A stretch of DNA of 64,000 nt from Polytrichum commune (GCA_950295325.1 OX485809.1:17684144-17748143), one strand, 5' to 3'; positions 10,715 through 21,355 are shown, counted from the first letter of the stretch. Numbers and translations are program-made. The notes: generated by a model from the sequence alone, not told the origin.

Positions 10715-12636
10715 TGTGAGGCCAAACCCCCCACCCTTAAGCGTCCGTAGTCCGAGTAGTGGGTTTGGGCTCACATTCCTCCGCGGTATTGGATTTGGAC
10801 TTGGATGAGTCCATAGTGCAAGGTTCACCCTTCAAGTGGTCTTGGATTTAACTTTGGTCTTTGCTTCCTTTGTCTTGCCATCGCGAGAGGGCTCCACATT
10901 CTCCATTAAGTTGTGCACGTGGTTTATTTTTAAAGAGAGGATGCAAGTGTTAAAAAAAACACTATTCTCTATAGTCAATCTCAAATACATTTACTTGTGA
11001 AAGCCACACATAACACTAACTAGCATAATGTAACTAACTACTTGTCTATGAGCTAATTAGGTAGGCTATCTACTAAGCTCCTTCATGAACCCATCTCTTT
11101 ACTTTCTAATTACATAAACCTAGCTCCTTCGTAAACCCAGCTCCTTCATAAACCCAGCTCCTTAGCTTCTAACTAAACAAACCCAGGTCCTTCATAAACC
11201 CAGCTCTTTACTTTCTAACTAAACAAACCCAGCTCCTTCATAAACCCAGCTCCTTCATGAACCCAGCTTCTTAGCTTCTAACTAAACAAACCCAGCTCCT
11301 TCATGAACCCAGCTCCTTAGCTTCTAACTAAACAAACCCAGGTCCTTCATAAACCCAGCTCTTTACTTTCTAACTAAACAAACCCAGCTCCTTCATAAAC
11401 CCAGCTCCTTCATAAACCCACAACTTTGTAGTTGTAATCCCCAACTACCTCACTAATTATTCAAGCCCTTAACTAATCTTCCTACCTAATTTCCCTAATT
11501 CTACTAACAACCCCTTTCTAATCACACAATTCTTCTCTAATCCTAAAATCCTCAAATCCTAGAGAGGAGAGGGGGAGAGAGAATTTCCTAACTTCACTAA
11601 GACTAACTAATCCACACAAGTATATTTTTGCACTCATCACAACATCAAGTGCTCAACTCTTAAACATGGAACTTGCAACCACGTGTATTCAAAACATGAA
11701 CTTAAAGTACCACAAATTGGAATCATGAATTAACTTTAAAATCCTTCACGTCAACACTAATTCTACCAAGAGGTCAAGCCCTCTTCAAGGCTAACAAGCC
11801 TTGGCTCTCAAACTAAAAACTAAGCACACACATGTGCTCCAATATGGCTTCCCACACCCACACTTATAACTCGTGGGGTGCCTTGGAGCACAAAGGAAAG
11901 AGAGCATGAGTGAGGGAAGAATGAGGGATTATATAGTAAGCTTGAGGGGGTGAGCACCCTCAAGGCTCACGATAAGCCCTTGAGATTTCCTCCTACTTAG
12001 TAGGCGCCAATCCTATCTTCTAAGCCTTCCTCCCTCAAATGATCAACAAGGATCATAATTCGAACATTTAACTAGCCTTGGCTTTCTACCTACCACACTT
12101 TACCAAACTTGGGATGCTTCAACCCAAACTTAGCCTCCTTCGCTTTCCGCCGCCATAACTTTCTCCCCTTACTTTCCCAAATCGTCGCTCACCACTTAAT
12201 TCAAACCACGATGCTTAACTCGTGATTTGATTGGTGCTTTGAGAATTTTCTTATCCTCCACCTTGCATTCTTCCTTGGGCCTTCCCCATTAAGTGGCCAT
12301 GATGAGGTGGTCCACTTGTGCGCTCCATGTGATCCTCCATTCATCCCAATTCGAATGCACTTGCCTCTTGAGTCACTTTGGTTGTCTCCATCCATTTGTA
12401 CTAGCCTACTCACTAACTACTCAATCCAAGTTCTCCTTACCTATCCTCATTCACTCAAATCCTTCCGAAGGTAAAAACACAATAACAACTCACATCCTAG
12501 CCTCTTACAACATGGTACTTCTAAGACTAACATTTCACTCTTTTTATATTTTTGTGAAGTAACATGCTACTTCAAAGTGCATCAACTAACGTTTCAAGGG
12601 TCTAAGACTAAATGTGGGCACCCTTTTGGGCTCACA
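10715..12636 (-). repeat. LTR (5' LTR in element sense)
   Basis: Right-hand copy of the 1,922-bp repeat and the promoter-bearing LTR for the minus-strand gag-pol frame. It borders the primer-binding site on its inner side and the GATAG target duplication on its outer side. Confidence 0.93.
11928..11936 (-). promoter_or_regulatory. Putative TATA box of the 5' LTR
   Basis: On the minus strand the sequence reads CTATATAATCC about 700 bp into the LTR, in a suitable position to define the U3/R border. The same site is at 2796-2804 in the other LTR. Assignment by motif only. Confidence 0.45.
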
Positions 12637-13285
12637 GATAGCAGTGATGATGAGTCTAAAGTAGTGAAGCTAAGCGATACACAAAAATATGCTAAAGATG
12701 TTTTGAATTTTATGGCTAGCCAAGGTTCTCAGATTTTCAACACTCTGGAGTTGATAGGAATGGAAAAAATCCATGACAAACTCATTAGAATTGGTGTTGC
12801 ACATTTAACATCAACAAAACAATGTGACATTAGAAGCTTCTTTGTCTCTAGTGAGAGGTCTTTACTTGATCTCAATGACACATTATGATGTGCTCTTGTT
12901 GTCATTCACAATTTTGAATTAGATTTTGCATTCAAAAACATTGAAGTCTCGTATTTGTTATTTTATTTTTTACATTGTAATTTTCTTTTTATTTTCTACC
13001 TTATTTTTTTGATAATATCACATTATGCACAAATCTTCAAAACATGACATTATCAAATATGTCACACCTTGTTTATATCACTGTTTTTGGTGAAACGGAT
13101 GGTGTGACATTATCAAGGTTAGACTGTATCTACTAGGTTGTCACCATTCGGAGTCGCAACATCCACGTCTTCGTACAATGCGATGATGATGTTGTTCTTC
13201 GGTGTCACGTCGATTGTCCGACGTAAGAAAAGTTGGTCCATCACGCCGTAAACATTGTCAAGCAAATTTAGGGCAACCGCATCTA

Positions 13286-13677
13286 AGGTAGGGGTGGCAA
13301 TTTCCGTCCAAATTTCAGATGTGCCTAGTTGGGATGCTGAAACTTTTTTTTTTTTTTTTATAAATTTTGAGCGCTCCGCAAAGCTGGTGCAAGAGCAACT
13401 ATGAAAAAATCAAAATTTTCCAGCATGTTTATGATTTCCTACAAATTTTTAAAGGAAACCTTGTAGAGTGACCAACACTCGCACATAGGGTACGTGGTAT
13501 ATCCACATGGTGGATTTCTAAAACCGACCGTTGGCAACCAATGAAATGTTGGCAGCGCTGTGAACAGTAAAAGCACCTTGATAGGTGCTTTTGTAAACCC
13601 AGGTAAAAGCACCTAAAAAGGTGCTTCCGACATAGGGGTCGACTTTAGGACCCGCACGGAAATTGCCACCCCTACCT
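13286..13677. mobile_element. Stowaway-like MITE, copy 1 (392 bp)
   Basis: Terminal inverted repeats AGGTAGGGGTGGCAATTTCC / GGAAATTGCCACCCCTACCT with TA on both sides (13284-13285, 13678-13679). The interior has two small perfect hairpins built on AAAAGCACCT/AGGTGCTTTT (about 13569-13625) and no coding capacity. It interrupts the cyclotransferase-like frame. A second copy at 28110-28494 is nearly identical. Confidence 0.88.
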
Positions 13678-14166
13678 TAGCTCGTAAAGCTCCCCTTGCA
13701 TGTGTTGAGCTCTCGCCGATGGTTCCGAGCGGTGTAGGAGGAAGGGCCCCCATGCGAACGAGAACCTCTTTGCAGTTTTTGCGGAACCCAAGTACCTTGC
13801 GTGACCTATGGCGATCGCAACCTTGAGGACCCAATGGTAGGGATTGCCCTGAGCCAAGGCACCATAGATGAATGCCATGCGCTTCGGGTGTGTTGAATTG
13901 CTGGTATTCGTGTTTCTTGTTGTGGGTGGAGACTGCTTCAGCAAGTGGTGTAGTAAAATTGTGGCTTTGTCGTTCGAGGCCGCCTGATGCTCACGTGGTT
14001 TAGTGAAGGTGGATTTTCTTGGAGGAGATTGCAATTGCGCTGCCTTGATGGGTGGCGTGTTGAAGTGCACCATCTTGCTTGTAATCTTGGGCGTTTGTTT
14101 GTTCCTCGCATCGATTTTCTTGCACACAATGTTATGGGACCATGCCAAAGGTGAAGACTTGCTCAT

Positions 14167-14727
14167 TTACCATACATTTCAAGAAAGTTAGTGCGTGCTC
14201 TAAGGTGCTTGTAGAGAGATCAAAATTTTATATGCAAACACATGCTTGACAATGATTACTGCCAAGATGAATAATGATGGTATTTTCAGTGAAATTGGTG
14301 CTATGAATAGAAGCTTTAGTTAATAATGTCAAAATGAACAATGCTTCCTAGATCTTTTGGTGGCACTAATTTCTTAGTGTGAAGAAAAATTTAGTATCAC
14401 CTTCACTAAGCTCCCACACACTATTAGCCCTTCCTCACTAATGGGGATGGTCTTATGCAGTACGAGGAGTCCTTCTTGATAGGGAAAGTGGACCTCTTTT
14501 TGAAATCTATTGCTGTCAAAAAGAAACTTTCATCCTACTCATATTACTTTACTGGATGTAACGTACGACAATTTCGCCAATGCATACAAGACAAGAACCC
14601 CCATCAAGATGCAAACTCTCCCTTTGATGTGGTCCAATTGTTGGTCCTAGTGTGGGCGTTGTATTACCCACACATGTGAACTTTGTGCGAACCCTCCCTT
14701 AGGTAAAATTCGTGCTTTAAGGTTGGG
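14167..14727. other. Upstream flank of the cyclotransferase-like frame
   Basis: AT-rich, with no gene seen. It would contain the promoter of the minus-strand frame starting at 14166. I recognise no convincing TATA or UTR feature. Confidence 0.4.
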
Positions 14728-15143
14728 GATTAAGGGCCACTTCACACACGAGCCAAGAACCATGACCATGAAATTGTGAGAGCCCAAAAGAAATTGTCCA
14801 AAGGCCCTCCCAAGACACCCCCAAACTCATGTAGTGTGGTCATGGTCAAATAGAATAAATCAATGATTGTGAGCGTTCGGAGTGTCATGGTCTCCCGGTT
14901 TTGTGTTAGGCATGCCTCCAAGAGGTGGTTTTTGAAAATAGTCCGAATGACCATGAAACATGATCCATTTTATGCCATGTAGGAATCCATGTAGACTTTA
15001 CATCCCTCTTGCATTTACATACTCCGTTGGTTCCTCAAGCATAGTGTGAAGCGAACGTGGACCGGCTCCGCCTTTTCCACCAACAAGAGTGCTTGAAGTG
15101 CCATGGTCACGGGCTCTCAGTCTCGTGTGTGAAGTGGTCCTAC
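14728..15143. mobile_element. Inverted-repeat element, unit 1
   Basis: The left end reads AGGGCCACTTCACACACGAG. The right end, reversed, reads AGGACCACTTCACACACGAG. Both continue into related GTGACC/ATGACC sequence. No transposase frame is visible. No clear target duplication was found. Fragments of the same end occur at 22917-22980 and, more diverged, near 24603. Confidence 0.55.
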
Positions 15144-15881
15144 GAAGAGTGACCATATAGGCCCTCATACATATGGGTTTCTGAAAGAGCTTCAAAACAA
15201 ATGGTTGAGAGCCCATCCTCATAACTGTGACGGGGCAATATGTGGTCCAATGTGAATTGTATGCTCACTCCGCCGTCACGGTCACGTGTTGCTTTAAATT
15301 AAGCTTCAATGTGACCCATGGAGGTGACTACAATGGGACCGACATTCGTCAACTAATTCACTCCATCCACACACACACCAAGGACTACTTCACACATCCG
15401 GAGCCGTGACCTTGGAACGATGAGGGCCCTCAAAGATCATCCAAAGGTTGTACCATGGGAAAGAAAAATCCAATTTTGCAGTTGCCGGGTCTTCATAAGT
15501 GAAAGTGGACCATGTTGAGGGGCCCAGGTGTATTTTGTGCAAAACTAGTGGGTAGTCCGAGACCCTCACCACAACAATAACCTATTTTTAAGAGCCAACG
15601 ACATCTTAATTACTTATCATGGTCTTTTGGTGTTGTGTCAGACACATCATTTTTTTAAGTGCCTACTGCAAACAGTTGATTGACCATGAAGCATTATTTA
15701 CTTTATGCCATGTAGGATGCCATGTAGATTTGTTTGTCCATTCAAATTTCTTGGATCCCTCAGACCCTGAGGGTCTAGTGTAAAGTGACTTGGATTGTCT
15801 CCGACTTTTCGACCAATCACGTAATTTGGATACCACGTGTCAAGGGCCCTCAAGCTCTAGTGTAAAGTGGCCCTAAGTTGT
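15144..15881. repeat. Diverged second unit of the inverted-repeat element
   Basis: The segment at 15683-15830 aligns by eye with 14950-15090 (shared ATGCCATGTAGGA.. and CTCCG/ACTTTTC.. stretches). The right end at 15881, reversed, reads AGGGCCACTTTACACTAGAG, a variant of the family terminus. An internal partial end lies near 15385. This suggests tandem or nested copies rather than one element. Confidence 0.45.
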
Positions 15882-15925
15882 TTAATCTATCGAGTCGTCC
15901 CTCAAAGCCGACAAACTCCGGGTAG

Positions 15926-16200
15926 CCCGACAACACTCCAACGTCAACTTCAACTTTCTCAATCAATCATAAACTTGTGGCTCTCTCTCTCTCTCTAAGT
16001 CGACAAATCCGGGTATCACTCCAACGTCAACTTCAACTTTCTTAATCATTCAGATAGATATGAACACCTGCCCTTTTTAAAGGGCCGGCGTGAATAAAGT
16101 GTCTGTTCGTCTCGACAATGAGCCAAAGCCCACAGGACAGAGGGCCATTGCTCTCAATCATTCATAAACTTGTGGCTCTCTCTCTCTAACAATAACTACT
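15926..16200. repeat. Direct duplication with (CT)n tracts
   Basis: ACTCCAACGTCAACTTCAAC through CATAAACTTGTGGCTCTC and a (CT)n run occurs at about 15926-15997 and again at about 16019-16190. The second copy is split by a truncated SINE. Confidence 0.7.
16053..16155 (-). mobile_element. 5'-truncated SINE copy, inverted
   Basis: The minus strand matches the 3' module of the SINE at 477-630, including GACACTTTATTCACGCCGGC and a short ATCTATC tail. Direct repeats AATCATTCA flank it exactly (16044-16052, 16156-16164). Truncation at the 5' end with a target duplication is typical of target-primed reverse transcription. Confidence 0.8.
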
Positions 16201-18970
16201 TCTTTTTTTTGAGTGGGGGGGGGGGGACATGGGGATGAAATACTCTACTGTGTAGATGAAACTTTTAAATTATAAATTCAACGTAGAAAACACAATTGGG
16301 GCTTGAATTTGTGTGAGTTTAGAAGTTTGTGGGTTAAGATTGTGGTAGCCACGTTAAGGAGCCCGGAAAGAACTTAGTACCTCCTTACATTTTTTAAATG
16401 ATTCATTCCACCTTCGTCTTACACTTCTGAGTAGACTATTTTCAAGTCTTTGATGCTATAAAAATTCATGGACTATGTTGGTTGTCCAACATTTACGTTC
16501 AGCTCTCATGGTGGCCTCAAATCCTTAATGTTTGGTAGCTCGAGAGATTCCTAGGGGCATGATGTAACTAAACTCAATGTAGTTACAAAATTCTATAACA
16601 CGTTTACATTTCTCAAGTTCTGATTTTACATGTTGAAACTCATGACATGATGCTCATGTTATAGCAGCCAAAGTAGCATTCAGCAACATAGTGAAATTTG
16701 CTATTCCATGGCAAGACTTGGATAGAATGTCACATTACACTCAGCTAATAGTCTATTTATATATAATAGAATATATAATATAAAGGAATTTATTATTTCA
16801 AATATATAAAATTCAAGTGGAGAAAACTAGCGGGAAAAAAGTTTTCTTTTAACCAAATTTTCCTTCATATTTTGACATTTGAGATTGCCACTTGGCAAAA
16901 TATCACGAAATTAAGATACCATGCTCATGAGTGAAAAAAAACAACACCATGTCTTCCTCACTAGATCATGACCACTTCAGTCGTATAAGTCATTTTAAAC
17001 TCCCTTAAACCTCTACTTACACTACATCCATGATGTTCAGAGGTTTGCCAAGAGCTTCCTAAGGACATGATCGCGGTTGTATTGTTGTAAAAAAATTTAA
17101 GACGAGCTATGAAATCGTATGACACAAGCACATTTCACAAGCTCCAGTTTTATCTCTTGAATATCATAACATCACAACTAGTTGTCCATACAGGTGGAGA
17201 GGCACTTCTAATAATGTCCATGTCTGTTTTAATCTGCACAAAGATCAATTCATCCATAACCTTTGGTTCTATCTATGAGCAAATTGGGTATGCCCTCATA
17301 ACCAATCGCTCATCTAAGAGCATAAGGGTTATTAGAACTCATCCCCATTTTAATCTATGGAAGCACAATATCATCCATTAATTTTAGATTATGAGCTAAT
17401 TAGTTATGATTGATAACTAGTTTCAAGGAGGTGGATGACTCGCCGCTCCAGTAGAAGTTTTCCCAAACTTATGTGGTTAAATATAAGTGCACCCATTGTG
17501 ACCTTCATTTTGAAACCATTATGTCTTAGATGTGTGTTTCTATGCGGCGAGTGAATTATTCATAGATTATTATTTTATTCACCACCCATTTACACCTTGT
17601 ATCCTTACATGCCTTTAACCCATAAACATCAATGTAAATTCTGATCTCTCTCAAACACAAACAAATATATATATATATTGCCATTGGAGAATTCACTTAA
17701 TCAAGCATGTCAAACATGGGTACATCAATGGGGCCATTTGCCACTAACAGTATCCACACCAGTGTTGTATTGGTATCACCAATTTTTATACCACTCGGAT
17801 ATATAAATAAGGAATTTGTATTTATGAATACCGGTATAGTTCATGGATTTGAAGATGTTTTAGTTTTTTTTTAAACATTTGGTCTATACACCATTCAAAA
17901 GTCTTTGTACTTACATCACATTACGCATAGTAGAGTGTTGCACGGTGGAGCCGAAAATTTTGCAAGCATAATGCCCCTTTATATTGGGCCACCTTTTTAA
18001 AAAAACAGTACCTAACCCAAAAATTATTCAATCCACAAGGGTAAACAAACATCTAAACCAACACTCCCACTCGGGTGAGGAAATTTATACCAAAGCAAAT
18101 TAGAATGCTTTGCCAACAATGTATGCTCCCTCCCTTGTCATGCATGCCCCATGTGGAACTCTACACCAAGGGCAGGTCAAACGTGAACTTGCCATCCTGC
18201 CAACCCCATGAATCTTTGCACAATTTCAAGGCTAATGGGGCCATAGTAGAGGAGTAGGTTTAGTAATGTTATGTGGGTAAAGTACCCTAGTATCAATACA
18301 ATATTCAACCAAAAACAATGACTCTTATTTTATGATACCCACCATGTTTCAACATTTGATTGCTCTTACAAATTGGGTACTCTTTTGAGATAAAATTTTC
18401 GACACCATAATCGATCATGTGTATTGTATTATGCAACATTCACCTATATACATATACACAAGTCCAACTACATTTGCCCAAATGAGCCGTGAGCGAAACA
18501 ACAACACCACATTTTCCTCACCAGATCACGACAACTTGAGCTTCAAACTCCCCGATCTGCACAGAACTGTCGACTCCATCTTCACATTCGTTTTTCTCTC
18601 AATTCATTCCAGTTTGTGGGCGTTTTTGTAACCGAGATTGTGACAACATGAGTCATGGGCGCTTCAAACTCCGGGATCTGCACGAAAACCAATCCGACTC
18701 ATCACTGATCGAAAAAACTCAAAACTCGATCGAGACTCACCCACTCATTCCCAGGTTGCGAATGCTTCGATTCGACGTTTGCAGTCTAGGCTATGTGTTG
18801 CATTGTCAGAAAGACGATCTCATCCTTCTAAAGTTTGATACCATTGCTCACTTGCGATGAGATTGATTGATTGATAGGTTCCCGATGACTCGACTTCAAA
18901 GTGGATTTCAGATTGGCATTTCAAAGCTTCGAAAGAAGAAAGATCTCGAACCGAGATTATAATGCCGCGT
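16201..18970. other. Intergenic, no gene recognised
   Basis: AT-rich sequence with a 12-G run (16215-16226), a short (TA)n near 17665 and only short unrelated frames. Nothing with codon structure or a known domain was seen. Confidence 0.5.
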
Positions 18971-18974
18971 TAAT

Positions 18975-19985
18975 TAGTTACCAATTAGGTATCTGGAGCT
19001 CAAGTGTAATCAAGTGACAAGCGACAGGAACACGTATTGCTCGATTTCATCAGTCATTTCGGAAGAACTCGACTCAGGAGAACGAATCTCTCCTTATACA
19101 TATATGTGGAACTCAAGATATTGTTATGTGGGTGTTGTCAGTTACTTTTATTAATTGGACACCTGTATTTGTTTGGTGTGTGGTTTGCTAAGGATCAAAG
19201 GACAAACACCATAAAAACACATGCTTAAAAGGAATTGAACTACGTCTTCCCAAAAAAAAAAGCCTTATTCCACGTTTAGTAGTGAATATTATTGGGAGGA
19301 CTTACTGTATATATACAGTTAAGGAATCCACAACCATGTATTTCCGAGTATTATAATTAAATAAAGGGAGGTTTGATTTTGTTGATGCTTCATCGTAGAT
19401 ATACTGATGTGACTCAAGTTTCGTTGTGTAAATCTAATCGATACAAGTTGGAGAATATGAAAATTGAGACGGATAACACCCACATGCCTTATGGTCATGC
19501 ACGGATACCACCGCGACACCGATAAGTACCTGGAACTTTTTCTGCATTTGATGGGTGTGTGGTTCGTTGAGGATCACAGAACAAACACCCCAAAAACACA
19601 TAACTAATCAAGTCACCAATGAGATACTTGAAACTTACATTTAGTCAAGAAACAAGCAACATGATCACATATTGCTCGATTTCATCAATCGATCGAAATA
19701 ATGCATCTCAAGGAAATGAATATCCTCAAACCAAGGTATGTGGGTGTTATTCCGTTACTTATCCGAATCAGATACCTCTATTTGATTGGTGTGTGGATCA
19801 CTGAAAATCAAAATACAAACACCATGAGAACACATAACTCATTAGGTCACCAATTAGGTGCCCTGGAACTCGAATCTAATCAGAGAACAAGCAGCAGGAA
19901 CACACATTGCTCGACTCCATCAATCGATTGGAACAAACTCAATTGAAGCAAACGAATGCCCTCAGAACACATCTGTATGATTCGA
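18975..19985. repeat. Diverged tandem repeat cluster
   Basis: A unit containing ACAAGCRACAGGAACAC, ATTGCTCGATTTCATCA and, further on, TTGGTGTGTGG with ACAAACACC recurs. The first motif occurs near 19018, 19645 and 19887; the second part occurs near 19173, 19552 and 19787. Related single copies exist elsewhere in the window (20530, 22417, 35655, 63897). Confidence 0.65.
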
Positions 19986-20529
19986 TTACCGTAACTCCGT
20001 GATCTACACGCAACCTTGAAAGCTTAAAGCAATGCGACTTCGACTGCCAGCACTTTGGCCGTGCAGATTGAAACGGCCATGCATGTGCTTGAAGTGAACG
20101 GCCAGTTTAACTTCTTCGGTGGATTCAAGCATTGAATGAGAGCTCATGAAACTGCCATGAGTGATGGATTTTGTAATGTCCCAGCTTTCCCTTGCTTTCG
20201 AAGTTGCTTCCGATGCTTCCAATGAAGTGGTGGCAATGAATGGAGAGAACTACCACTGATAGTTACAAATGAACCGGTTGAGTCTGTGAAATGAACAGTC
20301 CACATTTCAATACTTGAGGAAAATTTTGCCGATCCATGTAGAGGAATTTACAGAATATTCTTCCATTCAACAAAGAAAATCTGAAAGATGTCAACATGTA
20401 ACCGGTTGGTCTTGGAAACACTAGGGTATCGACTAGTTATGCCCAAAAATCTAACCCCAGCACTAATTGATGCTTTGTTACTTCACAAAGTGAAACATCA
20501 TCATAAGGTAGATGTGCCTACTTCCAACA

Positions 20530-20615
20530 TAGCAGGGATTTGGGCACATGTATTTGAGTGGTATGTGGTTAAGTGTGGATCTAAGAACGAACACGAGAAA
20601 GACATGTGTTCATTG
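20530..20615 (+). repeat. Dispersed repeat copy (GTGTGGATCTAAGAAC family)
   Basis: TATTTGAGTGGTATGTGG followed by GTGTGGATCTAAGAACGAAC and GACATGTGT is shared with 35672-35720 and, inverted, with 63897-63990 and 22417-22520. Just upstream, 20393-20460 matches 63105-63165 (GTAACYGGTYGG, CTTGGAAACACT). Confidence 0.6.
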
Positions 20616-20971
20616 GAGATTGGACCACGTGCTCACACGTATAACACACGTCTACCTTAGATAGTTAGGAAGATGGCATTTAGTGAAATCCATTGATGTC
20701 ATTTGTGGTTAATCAAGATTAGCTTTACATCTCCAAATGTCGTTCTTAGATGGAATTAGCAAGAAAACTTATATCATTAGCTTGGTCACTATCTTGACCC
20801 ACATGTAAATTCTTCACTTCCGTAACATTACTCAGCTAATGAGTTGTGTTCAGGTGCCCTGACTTCATATTCAATCTGAAGCACTAGGATTCCGACATCC
20901 AGAGGCTTTATTCTTGAACTTAACACGGGGCCCATGAACACAGCTCAATAAGTAAGTAATGTTATGTTAGC

Positions 20972-21340
20972 CCAAGAACTAGTAACGTTCAAGTGTGAAC
21001 ACAAAGTGGTTAGGAAATTTGCTCTTGAAACAACGAACTTGATGCATAGTCTCTGATAACATCCTCCCTCAACCAACCGAGGAAACATTACTTGGCAAAC
21101 ACCAACGCCACAAAATCACACCTTATAACACCAACAAAACAACAGTAAACGGCTGCCGGCTGCAGCTAGCTTTCTTTATTCGGTTTCTGGCTACTATAGT
21201 GTCCATCCTCGAAAAGGGAGAGTAGTATAGCCCCAATTCCCCTTTGTCCTGTGGGCATCGGGTTATTGGCATTACAAACGGACACTTTATTCACGTCGGC
21301 CCCTACCCCAGGGACCGGAGTTTCTATCTATCTATCTATC
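20972..21340 (+). mobile_element. Retroposon insertion sharing the SINE 3' module
   Basis: A perfect 15-bp direct repeat, TAATGTTATGTTAGC (20957-20971 and 21341-21355), delimits a 369-bp insert. Its last 150 bp (about 21190-21340) match the 3' module of the SINE at 477-630 and end in (TCTA)n. The first 218 bp are unrelated to that SINE head and lack clear A/B boxes. It may be a different SINE head or a 5'-truncated partner LINE. Confidence 0.72.
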
Positions 21341-21355
21341 TAATGTTATGTTAGC

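Larger units (their letters stand above)
1583..12636 (-). mobile_element. Ty3/gypsy LTR retrotransposon (Athila/Tat-like, non-chromovirus), complete with LTRs
   Basis: Two direct LTRs of 1,922 bp (1583-3504 and 10715-12636) enclose a 7.2-kb interior with one gag-pol frame on the minus strand. LTR ends are TGTGAG...CTCACA, a 6-bp perfect inverted repeat. The 5-bp target duplication GATAG lies at 1578-1582 and 12637-12641. The 5' LTR in element sense is the right-hand one. A primer-binding site is present. A canonical polypurine tract next to the 3' LTR (plus-strand 3505 onward) is not visible. The LTRs have equal length and I saw no difference in the stretches compared, so insertion is recent. 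Lineage is inferred from RT wording (DHFPLPFI, DGYAGYNQI) and the absence of a chromodomain. Confidence 0.92.
846..12888 (+). pseudogene. Tigger/jerky-like DDE transposase, truncated and split
   Basis: The frame is visible at 846-1582 and resumes at 12642-12888 after the gypsy insertion. GATAG at 1578-1582 and 12637-12641 lies in the same codon phase, so the two parts read through once the insert is discounted. Family motifs: WMNGDVFTHW, the second catalytic Asp in CIIMDNAGSHD, and the third Asp in LVLQPLDQGVI. The C-terminus carries the usual SIEELVQLVQDG region and a Ser/Asp-rich stretch. The N-terminal helix-turn-helix and CENP-B-like domains and the first catalytic Asp are missing: in-frame stop TAG at 843. 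A premature TAA lies at 1437-1439 within the same frame. Non-functional as a transposase. Confidence 0.8.
631..13126 (+). mobile_element. pogo/Tigger-type (Tc1/mariner) DNA transposon, split by a gypsy element
   Basis: The left end begins CAGTCTAACCTTGATAATGT and continues CAC. The right end (13104-13126) is its exact reverse complement, giving 23-bp perfect terminal inverted repeats. TA dinucleotides flank both sides (629-630, 13127-13128), the Tc1/mariner target duplication. Without the 11-kb gypsy insert and one GATAG copy the element is about 1.44 kb. That is short for a full pogo/Tigger element, consistent with loss of the N-terminal DNA-binding part. Subterminal repeats of the TIR core (TTGATATTGTCACC near 672, TTGGTAATGTCAC near 754, and inverted versions near 13042-13071) lie inside both ends. 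Confidence 0.85.
257..13131 (+). mobile_element. tRNA-derived SINE, full length, interrupted by a DNA transposon
   Basis: The body is 257-630 plus 13129-13131, about 377 bp. It begins with a pol III A/B-box head and ends in a (TCTA)n tail. It is flanked by 13-bp direct repeats with one mismatch, ACTAGGTCGTCAC (244-256) and ACTAGGTTGTCAC (13132-13144), as expected for LINE-mediated insertion. The 3' half (about 477-630) recurs at 21190-21340 and, inverted and 5'-truncated, at 16053-16155, so this is a genuine family. A 15-G run lies at 363-377. The tail was later hit by the Tigger-type element at 631. Confidence 0.8.
45..14166 (-). pseudogene. GGACT/AIG2-like cyclotransferase frame split by nested transposons
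   Basis: Three minus-strand pieces (14166-13678, 13283-13132, 243-45) form one uninterrupted frame of 280 codons including the stop, once the MITE and the SINE stack are removed with one TSD copy each. ATG is at 14166, directly preceded by an in-frame TAA; TGA is at 47-45. About 93 residues of Pro/Ser/Thr/Lys-rich leader precede a fold resembling gamma-glutamyl(amine) cyclotransferases: FIYGALAQG (family YGTLxxG), GPFLLHR, MQGELYELDAVALNLLD, and VEAYFGDP (family VEAYYA..). Family enzymes cleave gamma-glutamyl-amine or related isopeptides to 5-oxoproline. The family LDELEG motif holding the catalytic Glu reads LDNVYGV here, so the acid is Tyr, and YGT reads YGA; activity is doubtful. The lack of introns matches plant AIG2-like genes. 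No in-frame stop has accumulated in any piece, so disruption may be recent. The family call is from remembered motifs. Confidence 0.68.

Noticed and set aside
12577-12636. Apparent start of the 103-codon frame at 12577
   Set aside because: The first 20 codons are LTR sequence. The real frame is the Tigger transposase resuming at the GATAG duplication.
18975-19985. CRISPR-like alternation of repeats and spacers
   Set aside because: Eukaryotic context; repeats are long, diverged and irregularly spaced.
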